From Phoebastria nigripes (Eukaryota > Chordata > Aves > Procellariiformes > Diomedeidae), in contig JAYKAV010002297.1 of the NCBI GenBank assembly GCA_035582835.1, positions 833,966-897,965 of the forward strand: DNA of 64,000 nucleotides, in the 5' to 3' direction. A program made the translations under genes and the position numbers. Shown one piece after another: positions 51,509 through 63,907 of the stretch; position 1 is the stretch's first letter; the number at the start of each line of letters is the position of its first letter. The notes beneath the pieces were generated by a model. The model searched no databases, was not told where the DNA came from, and was given only the letters and a program-made list of their open reading frames with translations.

Positions 51509-53750
51509 AGACATTAACATGTCTGTTAATGAGCCCATCTGTGGGGTACCCCTTGGAGTTGTGGTGGTTGATCTTTGTGTAGGGGAAGGGCAAGCTTTTG
51601 GTGGCTTTGCAGTCCTTTGCGGTAGGAAGGCTGCCAATGTTGGTTGCTTCTTCAGACTGATGCAGCAGCAGGCCAGAGTAAACTGGATAGAATTAGAGGT
51701 TACAATATTCTGAGATAAAGCAAAATGAGGGTAGGTTGGCGTGGTATAAAGCACGTTACGTCGTTGGGGCTGAGGTGGTGCTGTCTAGGAACACTGGCTA
51801 TCTCCAGAAAGGCAGCGCCAAAATTATCAGTTGATGGTCCTTGATGTTACCAGTCTCGTCGCTGCCATTGCAATGGAGTTAAGTATTACTTCATTAAAAT
51901 AACTCTTCCTGTTGCATACTCTGCTGTTTCTATATTTAAATTATCCTTGATGCAGCATTCTGTTTAGACCACTGGAGAACACCCTTTGAAAACTGCAGTA
52001 GTTATGGAACTGTGATTTTTTTTTTTTTTCTTATTTATTAGATGTTAATAGTCTAATAATGGCCTTTATAGCTTTCTAGAAAAAATATTTTAATTTCTGC
52101 TGATGTGTTCATGTAGAAGATGTGTGAGGTGGTGAACTAGGCACTAAGAAGGTAATATGAGACCTGTGGATTTTTGTAATGCATCTACCAAGAGAAACGT
52201 GGCCCTAGCCTATATTATTTACTGTAAGTATATTGCTTGCAAATAATTTTTTTTTAAAGTAGGGTATTAATTATTCTAATGATTCTCTGCTAACACATAA
52301 TAGCGTGTGAACAAATAGTGCATTGACACCACAAAGCCTACCTGATTTTAAGTGCCAGTTTAGTAAGTTTTTCTTCCCTCNATATTTTTGAGAAGACTGT
52401 AAGCATGCCCAGGCCATATTTGTGTTGTAAAACAGACTTTATTGCCCCATTTCACCAAAGGAATAAATATAGNGACCTACAACTTCCATGTGCGTGTGTG
52501 CATGTGCATGTTCTTGATCTGCTGTGCTGACTGAAGATTTGCAAAGGGATAGTTCATGCAACATGAACCGAGTGCTAAAATTACTAATACATGGCTGAGA
52601 GGTGGAAGCTAGTACGAAGCTGGCTAAAGAGGTGCTGAACAAGGAGGTAAAGTTAATCGTTATAAGGAAAACGGTGCAACTCACATTGCAGCAGAATTGG
52701 GGTTTGTCTCACTGTATGAATTTTATCACTAGCTCTTTGTTTTTTAATTAAGGAAGGATTGAAAAAGTGACATAAGCATATGTAGACATTGCTGTGTTTA
52801 AAGCCAGCAATCACTGACTGCCAAGATAAATCTGCTGTGATGGCTTGGGGGAGAAGTAAATTGTAGGGAGAGCAAAGCTATTTTTGACCAGCTATTTGAG
52901 CAGTTCACTTTGCTTTAATTTTTTTTTTTAATGACTGAGCTGGTAGTTAATCACGCCCGTCCCTGCACTTAAATAGAAAATTTGGGGATGGTTTCCAGCA
53001 CTAGTACTGGTAAGCATAGGTGCAGGTGTTCCTGTCAAAACAGCTTTGCAATAGCTGNTGCAAAAGCATATGAGCAGATGAAGAGAGGATAAGAAATTGC
53101 GGGTGGGAAACCCGGTGCGTTTTCTGGGGGAGGCACAAATTCTGCACCCCACGGCTGGCCGGCACCAGGCAGGGGCTGGCAGGGCTCTGGCTCCTGTAAG
53201 GGAGCATGAAATGGATGTATCCTGTCGCCTTTCTATGTCACCACGTCACGCCTCCATCGTGCACGTCGCTCCCCTCCTCCAAAACAAGGAGGCTGGGCAA
53301 AAAGATGTGGGCAGTGTCATTGCATGGACACGGTGAGGCTGGCAGGATGGAGCCAGCCGGTGGTGTGGTTTTGTAGGTGAGACAGCCAGACTGTGTACGC
53401 AAGCTGGCCAACTCCTTGCCTCCACTTTGTAGGAGAAGATGCAAGTGCACGAAGACATGTGTTTACTAAAAACTGTTGTGAGGACATATCCAGTAACTGC
53501 ATAGAGCTGTCTGGTGAGATATGATATGGAAACTGTCCTAGTCTTGCAATTGAGCTCTTGCAGTAGGAGCTGGAGCATGAAACCAGAATGACAGCACATG
53601 TACTGGGACAGGGAACTGGGTGGTTTTTCGGTTTTTTCTTATTTGTTCTTTTTGGTTTTTTTTTTTACCGTTAATACAAACCTCAGCTTTGCTGGTAAAC
53701 TGCATCCATAGTCGGAGTGCCTTATGTTTATAGCGGGCTGGTATAGCCCC

Positions 53751-53794
53751 TGTATATGTATATATATATGGATATATATACACACACACCCCCC
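53751..53794. repeat. TA/CA microsatellite ending in a C run
   Basis: Alternating TA units interrupted by GTA and GGA are followed by CA units and then a short C run. It lies in intron 1, about 1 kb before the first coding exon. Confidence 0.85.
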
Positions 53795-54843
53795 GCATCC
53801 TTAGAGTGGTTTTGTTGGCCTGTACTTCTGGTACAGTTATGTTGGCCAAAGCTGTAGGTGCAGCGAAGCTCTAACATGGTCACGCCAGCAGAAAAAACAG
53901 CTGTTAGCATAACGTAGTTTGCTAGATGACCCCTTTTAAAACTCTGTGAGCAAGAAGATGCTTTTTGTTAGTGTAATGCCCCTAAAGCATGGGTAGCCTG
54001 TTAGACCGTGCATTCTGGGTGGCAGTTTTTAATAGATATAATTTTATATTTTATATATATTTTTTCATTTAAGGAAAAGCTCAAAGCAAGTGGTCAGCCA
54101 TTATTGCTGCAACAGGTCTGAGCTGCCACCCCAGCGATGGTCCCTTCCCGTTGAGAGCTGGTCCTGCTACCCTCTGCTCTGCAGGGGAGCCCGGGTTAGA
54201 ACAGCGAGCCCTTGCGGGAGGGGAAAGAAGGTCTTTCGGACCTGGGCAGCTCCATGGGACCCTGCTGAACCGATGGGCTGGCCAGATCTTTCCCTGGTGG
54301 AAACAGGAGGCAGTACTTGGGAATGACTGTGACGTGTAGGGGGTTGTAAAGGCTTCATTTGCGCTGAGACCACAGCTTCACTTTATGCTGATTTAAGTTT
54401 TGCAACTTATTTTTTACTCTTCGGGCACCAAAGGCAAACGCTTCTAAATAGGGTCAATTTACAATATAATGAGTATAACTGAAGAGTTAATGTGAGAGCT
54501 GAATGGATTAGATCCTACCTGTTAAGGTCTTTTTCAGATTTCAGATGTTGACACCAAAATAGCCATTATTTCTGTGCCCAAATTGGTGTTTCAGGATAGA
54601 TACAGCAGTTTCCAAGTGCTTACTGTAAGTTCTGGTTATAAACCAGGGGGAGTTAACACATGCCCATGAGATTACTGGGGGGCTCGTGTTGGACCCTGGC
54701 TCTCATCAGTGACTACAGTATTCCTGCACAGCGTGGGGATGGTACAGCCCTGCGTTTGGGTTTGGTGGGCTGCCACTGAACGTGATTTTGAAGATTTGCA
54801 TTGCTTTCTGACCATCTCCTTTGTTGCAGACCAATAAAGCTAA

Positions 54844-55380
54844 ATGGGTCCAGTCACCGGAATGACTCCGGATAAGAAGGCTGAAACACCAGGAGCAGAA
54901 AAAGCTGCAGGACTACGGCAGTGTCACGGGATGGGAAGCTTGCCTGACGCAGGCGATGCCGGCAGGCCAAAGGCCACTGTGGTGGACAGAGATTCAGCAG
55001 ACGACGAGCTCACGAATTTGAACTGGCTGCATGAAAGTACTAACCTTCTAACAAACTTCAGCCTCGGAAGTGAGGGTCTTCCGATCGTTAGCCCCTTATA
55101 TGACATTGAGGGCGACAGTGTGCCATCCTTCTCACCGTCCTGCTACCAGAACCCCGAAAAAAAATCCTCCACTTCCAAACCCCCTTACTCTTTCAGCCTT
55201 CTCATTTACATGGCGATCGAGCATTCCCCCAACAAGAGCTTGCCAGTCAAAGAAATCTACAGCTGGATCCTGGAGCGCTTCCCCTACTTCGCCACGGCAC
55301 CCACTGGCTGGAAGAACTCGGTCCGACACAACCTCTCCTTGAACAAGTGTTTCCGAAAGGTGGAGAGAAGCCATGGCAAG
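54844..55380 (+). CDS. FOXN2: FOXN2 first coding exon: N-terminus and most of the forkhead domain
   Basis: FOXN2 is a nuclear transcription factor of the forkhead FOXN2/FOXN3 subfamily. The exon begins at 54830 after TTTGTTGCAG and has 14 bases of 5' UTR. A TAA directly precedes the ATG in the same frame, fixing the start, and G follows the ATG. The 179 codons encode [17 protein letters not shown] at the N-terminus, then the subfamily motif [20 protein letters not shown] (residues 54-73). The forkhead domain starts at [18 protein letters not shown] (112-129) and includes the recognition helix [10 protein letters not shown] (158-167), with the conserved Asn158, Arg161, His162 and Ser165. The exon ends exactly on a codon boundary at SHGK before GTGAGA. 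FOXN3 is excluded by the N-terminus and by [14 protein letters not shown], where FOXN3 differs. The gene continues in the exon at 62384. I see no disablement. Confidence 0.96.
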
Positions 55381-58300
55381 GTGAGACCTGGCGGGAGGGA
55401 GGTGGATCAAGGTTCAAATTCAGGGGGAAATGGAGAAGACTCTGTTGTTCTCAAGGACTTTTTGGTTTTGTTTGGTTTTTTTTTTTCCCCTCCATGTCCT
55501 CTAACACTTTATTTGCAGCTGGAGATGGTTTGGAAATGCCACTTCTGACAAATCACAGGATGACAAAAGTCTCTTGGTTTTGTTGTTTAGTACTGACCTG
55601 GGTAGAGCTAGCTGTAATGCATCCTTTTTAAAGCTGGCTAATGTGCTATTGCAAAGAATCCTGTTTCCAGTTACTTATAATTTTGTTAGCATGCAACACC
55701 CAGCCTGAAATTTCAGACATCTATCTTAGGATGTCTTTTTGCTGAAGCTTCTTAAACTGGTGCTCTCTCTGTTTTCCCACACTGAAATTTCGGGGTGTCT
55801 TCCTCCTTCCCTGCTTTTCCAGCACGGCCACAGCTACGATTGCACCGGGAAGCAGAAGAGATCGTGGGATGTCAAGCAGCTTCCCTGCTTGGCTAGCACG
55901 GGTGTTGCCCGTTTGGGTGCAGATGCGGTCTTCTGCAGGGCGCCCTTGCTTGCAGGCACGCTGTATGTACGTGGCTGAGTGTTTCTCAGTCTGAAAGCTG
56001 TCTTGAATATTAAACTGACTTTTTCACCTGTGATCTTCTCTTAACTTAGCACAGCTCTAGCTTTTGAATAACCATCTTAATTCCTGCATTTAATATACTG
56101 TATTTCTTTAACATCTGTCATAACATAGCAGTGTGACACAAGCTTTACTTCTTAAAGTCAAGGATACTCTTTTCTGTACAAATTCTTTCTTCTTCTGATT
56201 TGTATGATTTTACTAGTGACTTCCTTCCTCCCTCTCTCTCATTTCCCATCCCATTCCTCAAAGAGCCAGCTCTGACTTAAATAAACCAACAAACCACATA
56301 CCAAAAGTCAACAAACAAAGCCCGGACCCGTGTGCTTGGAGGTCAGCCTAAGTGGTAACAGGCTTGTTATCAGAAATGCATGCAATGCCTGGCGTGTTTG
56401 ACAGCCTCTCGCTGTAGATAGAGGTCCTGGAGCTGAGTGGGCATCGGGAAGGACTGCCTTGTACTGGTAGGACTGAACGTCACCGCTTCTCAATATCCCT
56501 GCTTTTACATTAAATTGTTAGGNTGTTGTTTTCCCAAGCTTTGCCCTGAAAAAAAATGACTTTTTACTGCAAGTCCAGGAACTCCCCCATAGCTGAGTCC
56601 TGCCAAGTGTTAGGATGGGCTTTTACTGTGGCGCCAGGTGCTGTAATGGAGTAACTGAGATGCTGCAAGCTGTGCCTGTGTGAAGGACACGGACCTGAGC
56701 AGCGATCGCACGCTGCCGCAGATGGCAAAGGTGCCCTTAAAAGACTGGGTGGCTCTGTCTAGGAAGGGAGACATGAGTTTCAAAAGAATTGGGGCAGGGA
56801 AGGGAAATCTCCTAAATCGGTGTACGAGTTCCTGCTGTCTGTGGATCTGCCCTTTAAAGCTCAACCGTTTCCAGCCTGGAAACCCTCGCCGTTTAGGAGT
56901 TACCAGTCAAACCTCATGTCTTGGCGTGTGAGCTGCAGGAGCTTGCGACTGGCCGGTCCTCTGCTTACCCTGCCAACTCCACCAGTATTGCTGGGCTCAG
57001 AGTGGCTGAAGGAAAGCCAAAGGATGGCTTGCTGCTAGATGTGACACCTCTAGTAGGAAAAACAAAACATAGAGTAGGTACCACCACTACCAGTAAGGTG
57101 ACGCTGATGTGCTCTGTCAGCGTTTTCCCAAGGCTCTAGAGATTGTACTTCTCTCTCATTCTTAAGAACAGAAACTGCATTTACCAAAAAAACCCACCCC
57201 AAAAAAGCCCCTCCTGAAACTTTACTGAAGCTTCCCCATTTCCAACACACAGTATTTTAATCCTTACCCTCTGCCCTGCTTAGAAAAGGACCATGTGAGG
57301 GTACTGCTGCAAATTCTTCCAGCAAAATAAGTCCATGGCGTGCAGTGGCACATGCAGACTCCANGGGAGTTGATCTGGCAGATGACGGGAATGCTGCAGA
57401 CCCCTTCGGATGAGCTCCTCAGGTGTCACTTCTTGCAGCGAGCGGCCGTAGCTTGCAAGCTTGTCTTGCTGANTGTGTTGCCTGTAAGCATGCGCTACGC
57501 TAGCAATGCCTCTGTGTGCTTCTCCGAGAGGGCAAGATGATTTTGTATTTTCTTCCATTTTTTCTTTGTTAATGGCATCTTAATTGTGTCTTGAAGGGAG
57601 CACGTAGTCAGCTTTCTTCTATCCTGAGCGCCCGTAGAAGCAGAGGTGCCTATGGCATGTTGCATGAGAGGAGCATGTTTTATTTTGTAACGTCAGGGTA
57701 AGAAGGGTTTTAAAGCCTTTCAAATGAATCTGGGCTCTCGTGCTGGAAGAGTGTAAATGTCTGACAGGAGGGGAGGGTCTGTGCCCCCGCATCCCGGGGC
57801 AGGCTGCTTTCTGACACCTCCCTGGCTATTGCTGCTGGCCATCAGCTACGAAATCATCTCTTGGAGGTCTGGCAGCAAAAGTAGGAAGAGTCCTTCCTCA
57901 TGTTTGCTGTAACGCTAATATTTTGGTTTGGACTTCACATTTCGAAGTGAATCCCCTGATTTTTCTCCCACTTACCCACGTGAGCTGGCACTGCCGGGCA
58001 GTTTGGGGACACATGAACTGGATTCATTTTGGCTGGTGCTCCTGAAGCACGCTGCAGGAGCGTGCTTGCTGTGCCCTGACTGCTCCCAGACGTTGTCCAC
58101 AAGACCCTGCTCTAGCAGATCTGGAGTGAAAAAAACCTCCAAGGCATGTGCAGGTGATCCCCCAGCACCAGCTCTCTCACTCCGCAGAGCTATTTCCACC
58201 GAGCCGCACCACATCGTGCTGCAGATGTAGCTGTGGATGGTCGCTCTCTTTGCACGTATATTCGTATCAGCCGGCTAAATACCTTTACCCTGCCTGTCGC

Positions 58301-60755
58301 AGCAGGCTGTGGGCATTTGGGAGTCTAGGATGGCATTCAGCAGAGACTGAGGGAAGCCTGTCCTTGCTTGGATTGCTGAAAAATATTGTACGTTATGGTT
58401 TTCTTTTAATGAGTTGAAGGGCGCTGAAGGGAAAGTAATTCCTTTGAGATGTCTTATGAACCAGCACTGCAGTCGAGAGGAGGAACTTCTCATGCCATGG
58501 AAACAGGACGTATGTACGTCAAATCTCTGGTAAAATATATATTACCCTTTCTGTATGCACGTATTGTGATGCTGCTGTATCTGAGTGGTTTGTCACGGTT
58601 TACCCCACATGATAGACTTAGGAGCTGAAATACCCTTTCTTACTAGAGTTGCAGCTGAGCTCATGTCCGCAGTCATGCAGACAGATGAGGTTTCAGTGAT
58701 TCTCTGGTAATGGTGGTTGGGAGCTGGAGCCGATGGAAAGCAAGGGGACAGTGCTGGAGCTGGTCCCTAGGACACCTGCTTGCCTTCCAGCATACCTGCT
58801 GTGGCCCTGGTGCCCCTGAAGATGTGGAGGTGTGATTGCGGGCTAGCAATCCTCAGAAGATTTTGCTAATGCTCTTTGCATCTTAAGTACTGTCAGACAG
58901 CCTTGGGGTCAGGGGGAGAGAGGTCTACAGTGGGATATTGCTTTATTTGAGGGAGCAGTGTCTGATATACAGCACGGTAGGACCTGAAGGGAAAAGCGGT
59001 TTGGAGCTGGAAGCCCTGAAGAGTCTCCCTGCTCTTTGCTAGACTTGTTTTTACAGTGGTGGGTTTGGGGATTTTTTATTAATCGATACCACTGGGGAGA
59101 AGAGGTGCGAGGAGGCATTCACGTCAAGCATCAATTTGGCATTCCACTGCTGACGTGGATGTGGCCCTGCCACTGTCTCCTCTGGAGGTCGGGGGGGGGA
59201 CCGGGCTTGAATATTTTCCAACAGATCTCCTTTTCTTGGTAGATATGTGTTTTAGGGGGTTTTTTTCTTCTTTTAGGGTTTGTCTTTTTGTTTTTGGACA
59301 AGAGATGGTGGTAAACAATCTGCGTGGCTATTCAAATATTCGGGCAAAGAGCAGGTCCCATCTATAAGCCTGTAGAGATAGGAGAGAGATGTCTGTTTTC
59401 TGATAAACCTCTTGGTGAATATACAATATACCTCCATGCACACGCACAGTATTTTCCAGTGGTTCACCTAGCTCAAGTGGAAGCAGCTGGTGAGAACTGC
59501 CCATACCTGATGAAGCCAGGGCTGCGGTGCAGGGCTGGAGCCCATGGAGGGCTTTCTGCAGCACGGGGATGGGTGTCTGCCTCTGCAGCGAGCCTGAGCC
59601 ACCGGTGCCAGCTGAGGTGCTCCACTTCGGTCACTCCTTGGGCTTTCCTTGCTGGTCTGGTCATACTCAGTGGTCATACTTCACTGCTAGCAGAGGAGGG
59701 ACCGTGGCAGGGTGGTGGTAAAGGTAAAGGACAAGGCTGCACCATGGGGGACATCTTGTTTCCAACCCATGTTGCGGTAACCAAGTCCTGAAATGCTGGG
59801 GACTGGAAGCTTACTGTTGTTATGAAATAGTCCAACGCTTCAAAATGCAGGAATTGTTTTCCTTCCCAATTTTCTTTATTTGGCTAGATAAAATCCTGCA
59901 AGTCAAATAAGAAATGTTAGAAAGATGCAGAAGAGATGATAGTCAGACCAAAAAATCATCTCGGAACAATTTAACTGCACGCTCATTTTGAGATGGAGAG
60001 TCAAAACAGTCTGGTGTGGCTGCTCTGCGCTGACTCTGGAGGGACGTTTCGGTAGATGGTAAATAAAAGTTACATCTACATTTCAGCTAGCACATCAACG
60101 GTTGCCCCACTGTTGATGTGAAATAGTAACCTCCAAAGGCGGTTTAGCATTTTGGATCGCCTAGGCTTTGTGTTTGCTAGGAGAAGTGGCATAGTCTTTT
60201 TTTTGTTGCTGTAGTTAGACCGCTGGTTTGTTTTAAAGCTGGGTGTATTTGTGTTTTATGGGGTTTTCAGCTCCAGTTGTGCACAGCTTTCCCCTAAAGC
60301 GTGGCACTAACTTCAGACCTGTGTGGTCTTTCCGCTATGTGTCTTCGCTAAGCAGCAGATGCGAGTGCAGCGGCGCACAGGAGCAGCCCCATGGGCATCA
60401 TCTCTTTTGCTCAATGTCTGCTTTTAGTACAGATAATGGTGGGTGGAAGTGTGGTTTCGCTTTACACCTAACCCAATCTTACTACCCAAAGAAGAAGTCA
60501 GCCTCTTGCATTGGATTGAGTGTCTGCATGGCTTCGGGGTGTGCCCCGGTTCAGCTCGCTGTTGCAATACCCACCCAAAATCGCTGTATTATATTATCAG
60601 GGCAGCAAGCTGGTGGGACTAAGTGGCTGGGAAGATGAAAGAGGGAAACTAGCCCCATTCTGGCTGCAGCCCACAGCTGAACTGAACGAGGTGTCGAGTG
60701 GAAGTGCTCACCTAAAGTAGCAGATAAAATAGTGTAGAGCAGTGGTGTGCTGGTC

Positions 60756-60779
60756 GGGGGTGGGGGGGTGGGGGGGGGT
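60756..60779 (+). repeat. G-rich tract with G-quadruplex potential
   Basis: Three long G runs (5, 7 and 8 bases) are separated by single T or TG spacers. They can supply four or more GGG tracts with short loops on the strand transcribed as sense FOXN2 RNA. Confidence 0.8.
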
Positions 60780-60975
60780 GTCCCGCTGCTCCCTGAGGGC
60801 AAGAGCCTCAAAGCTACCGAAAGCGGGGAAAACCCCAGAGTTAGGCTTTTACAGGGGAAAAGTAATGAGCCAGCTGGCTGGCCAGGGAAAGGGTCTGCCT
60901 CTGGGAGAGGTGTGGGGAAGGGATCAGGGCATTAGTCTGTCATTGAGATGATGGATGGAGCCAGTTGGGAGGATA

Positions 60976-60990
60976 CCCCCCCCCCCCCCC
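60976..60990. repeat. C homopolymer
   Basis: Fifteen consecutive C in FOXN2 intron 2. It is prone to length error in assembly. Confidence 0.9.
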
Positions 60991-62383
60991 TTAGTACCTA
61001 GCCAGCTAAATCATCCTGCCAGTCACCACGGCGATGGAATCGGCTGTTTAATTAAAGGTAAGCTTCTTGATAGGTGCCTTACAAGCCGTGCTCAGTTTTA
61101 GCATGAAAAGATAAGTATAAGAAAGATTCAGGTTAAAAAAATAAGTAACTCTGAGAGACGCTGCAGCTCAGAGATCTTTATGAAAGGCAGTGGCTTCAAC
61201 TAAAATTACAGAGCAGCATCTCTCTGTTTCTCAGCTGGAGCTCTCCCTGATTTGATTTTTCACTACTGATAGCAAAATACTTCCTCTTTTCAGGAAAAGT
61301 CCCATGACTTAAACAGGACCACAGACTTATATGCTTTGTGGGTCCTTTTCAGTCTTAAATAAGTCATGGAGTGTATCCATCTATTAAATGGTATTAATGG
61401 TATAATACCCCCTTGATACTGGCAGGAGGAGGCCAGCTGGCCTCTGTGGGCTCGCAGGAGGTGCTCCACGAAGCTTGGGTTTTTGCTCTGAGACTTTTCC
61501 CCCAAAAATCCTATAGAAAGATCTTCCCGTTCAGGTGTAGAGCTGCCCCATCCTTCTGCCATGTGCATGACCACCCCTGTAACATCTGTTTGCCCCCAAA
61601 AAACCTGGCGCCGCTACCTGTAGAGCTGTTAGCTGATCTATCAGGTCAGTGGTTATAGAATTGTTTTAACTTTTCCTATTTAAGTTTCCTCTTTATATTG
61701 CAAGAACTAGCAGGCTCAAAAAACAGGTTTTTTCTTTATATAGTAAATATATGAAGAATCCCTTGAGAGGAGCAGGAGGCGCTTTATCTTGCTTCATTTT
61801 CGGCATATTTAATATCAAGAATGACTAGCACAGTGGTGCTTACGTTGTTAGGTGCATCAAAAATACATTAATTAGGTTTTCAGATTTTGAAGAAGTGGGA
61901 ATAATCCATTTTGTAGCTGGGCATCCGGCAAGTTGCTTTGACAGGGTGGTGTAAAGTTAAATTAGTGTGTGGCCATATCTAAGCGAAGGGAAAGGTGCTT
62001 TGGTTTCTTACTTAGAAACCTGTTAATCAAAAGACTGCTNATCAATTCATTGATGCCTGGACAGATCCTTAAACTCACAGCTGTATTTACCAAGTGTTTA
62101 AATAAGGTTTACAGCTTTCAGTGGACGAAAATGAATGGAAATGGGGCTTTGGAGATGCTATCCCAAGCTGCAAGACGGGTGTTTCCATACCGTATAACGA
62201 GGGTCTCAGGACTGCACGCTCGGTTTAGGAGCATCCGCTTTTCATGCAGGTGATGTACATCAGCTGTACAGCGGTGGATGCCTACATCATTGCATTTTGC
62301 TGCATCTTGGGAGTATTAAATTAGAAATGGCTGTAACACCCTGGTCCCTGGATTTTCTAATTTGCAGTACTTCTTTCTTGCAG

Positions 62384-62508
62384 GTGAATGGAAAAGGTTC
62401 GTTATGGTGCGTTGACCCAGAATATAAACCTAATCTTGTCCAAGCACTGAAAAAGCAGCCTTTTCCCTCAGCACTTGCATTTTATACTCCGCCGGCGTCA
62501 CCACCAAG
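62384..62508 (+). CDS. FOXN2: FOXN2 second coding exon: end of the forkhead domain and start of the C-terminal region
   Basis: This 125-nt exon follows TTTCTTGCAG and ends at a good donor, AAG|GTAGGT (GT at 62509-62510). It continues the frame of the 54844 exon with no gap. Its 41 codons read [20 protein letters not shown], then [20 protein letters not shown] and P, plus two bases of the next codon (phase 2). [12 protein letters not shown] is the wing 1 and strand 3 signature of the FOXN2/3 forkhead, and [11 protein letters not shown] is the domain's C-terminal basic part. With the first exon this gives residues 1-220; the human protein is about 430 residues, so about half of the gene is visible. 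The remaining coding exons must lie beyond 64000. Confidence 0.96.
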
Positions 62509-63907
62509 GTAGGTGAATTTTCTCATCCGAGTGCAGCACGTGGTTACGTTATTCCACCCAGCAGAGGAAATGCCCATGCGGATGCTGACGCGTTGTTACC
62601 GGCTGCCACCCAAGAGAAGAATTTGAGTGGGGCTTAGGTGAGACCGGCTAGATGAGGCNGGGACATGTAATGAGCTCAGGCTTCCCAGATAGCAGATCTG
62701 GGGTTCATGTCCCAGTTGTCTTCGTAACTGTGGGAGAGTTTAAAAGAAGAAGGTCGGGGCTGTGCTGGGTGCTTACTGGTGAGCCCCATTTCTCTGGAGG
62801 GCAGGCAGTCCCAGGAACTGGAGCAAAATCCTCCTTCAAGCACAGTTCACCGGGACTGNTCTAGGGTGTCTGGTGCTGCTAGCTTGGAAGGAGGCGTGTG
62901 TCTTCTCCTGTAAGTCACCCGTCTGGTTATAAAATGTGTATGTTCTATGTTGTTGTCAAAAACAATCAACTTTTCTACAATCTGAAGTGCTTAGAGAGGC
63001 TGGTCTGAGAGAGGGGTGTTTTTCTCCGAGGCTGTTTAAAGCATTTTGCAGCAGGGATGGGAAGAACAGCCTTTACCATAAACATAATCTGAGNTGGAGC
63101 ATGCAAGACTTCTGAAATCAGGGCTTCCTCATCTGACACATTTTAAGATTAGGCAATAGATCTTGGAGAATTTGAAGTCAACATCGTGTGCTCTCAGTAG
63201 AGGAAGAACAACGGCAGCTGGGTCAGCCTATAGAGGCGGGATGGAGAGGAGGAGGACAGAAAGCAGAGAGGAATGCGATGCTGTTGGTGAGCTCAGTTCT
63301 TAGGTGGGCACGTGGCNGGTTTATCTAGTTCAGCAAAGAATTTGAGTGAGATAAGAGATAATTAAGGTCTCTGTACATTGCCCTATGCCTTAACCTTACT
63401 GTGAGGAGTTTCCTTAACAAACAGGAGGAACTGGGTTTACCGGAGCAGGATGTAAAACTGATAACATTGAGCAGGCATTTCTNAGGGTCCAACGGGGCAT
63501 TGACCCTGGGAGCTGGCACCCCCGTGCAAGCCTTAGCTGTCTGGCAGCGGCTGAAGATTTGTGTGGCATGGGCTCTTCCAGCTGGGCTTGCAACCTACAA
63601 GATGTAACAGTGGTCTCTGACCTTCCAGCCATCTTGAGCCGTAAAGGGTCATCTTGGGTTTGGATGAGCCAGGCAGAAGCATGCTGCTTTCCAGCTTTCT
63701 GCTGGAACGGGAGTATTACTAAAATAACCCTGAAGCATTTAAGTATTACGAAATAGTCAAATCGGAAAGTATGAGATGGCTGATGGTATGGTCAGGCTTT
63801 GTTTTATGGGAACAAAGATTGTTGAGACTACTGTAATTGGACTCTAGATGACAATGTTTTTACAGGCATTAATGTTTCTATGTAAGGGCACGGACAAATT
63901 TAGAGAA
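62509..63907 (+). other. FOXN2: FOXN2 intron 3, partial
   Basis: This starts at GTAGGT after the second coding exon; no acceptor leading into a FOXN2-like exon is visible before the window ends. The sequence is unremarkable, with several single N bases and no recognised gene. Confidence 0.8.

Larger units (their letters stand above)
40914..54829 (+). other. FOXN2: Inferred FOXN2 intron 1
   Basis: About 13.9 kb run between the candidate donor in the CpG island and the acceptor ahead of the first coding exon (TTTGTTGCAG, ending 54829). I see no other coding gene inside. Contents include the right half of the CpG island, TA/CA microsatellites (42203-42232 and 53751-53794), short tandem duplications (43002-43033 and 47031-47058), a 44-bp minisatellite (51247-51508) and several T runs. 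An AATAAA at 41555-41560 lies early in the intron. A possible 33-nt exon at 42474-42506 is discussed in the findings. The left boundary depends on the first-exon inference. Confidence 0.5.
55381..62383 (+). other. FOXN2: FOXN2 intron splitting the forkhead domain
   Basis: The 7.0-kb intron runs from a GTGAGA donor to a TTCTTTCTTGCAG acceptor, phase 0, and interrupts the forkhead domain in wing 1. A second AG (TTTGCAG, ending 62366) lies 17 bases upstream of the real acceptor; using it would shift the frame. A CTAAT branch-point-like sequence lies just before that. The intron contains G-rich runs at 60756-60779, a C run at 60976-60990 and an AATAAA at 56280-56285. Reading through the donor leaves the frame open for 55 more codons (stop ending at 55548). 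I see no other gene in it. Confidence 0.9.

Noticed and set aside
51293..51754. 153-codon minus-strand frame with His/Pro/Ser-rich repeats
   Set aside because: It is the translation of the 44-bp minisatellite. A period not divisible by three changes the frame in each unit, which argues against a selected protein repeat.
54844..55380. FOXN3 as the identity of the forkhead gene
   Set aside because: The N-terminus and the linker after NLNWLHEST match FOXN2 rather than FOXN3, which has a different N-terminus and NLLKSFG-type sequence in this position.
54844..55548. A complete 234-residue single-exon protein
   Set aside because: The forkhead homology ends at a consensus donor (55381) and resumes exactly in frame at 62384. 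The extra residues are intron translation.
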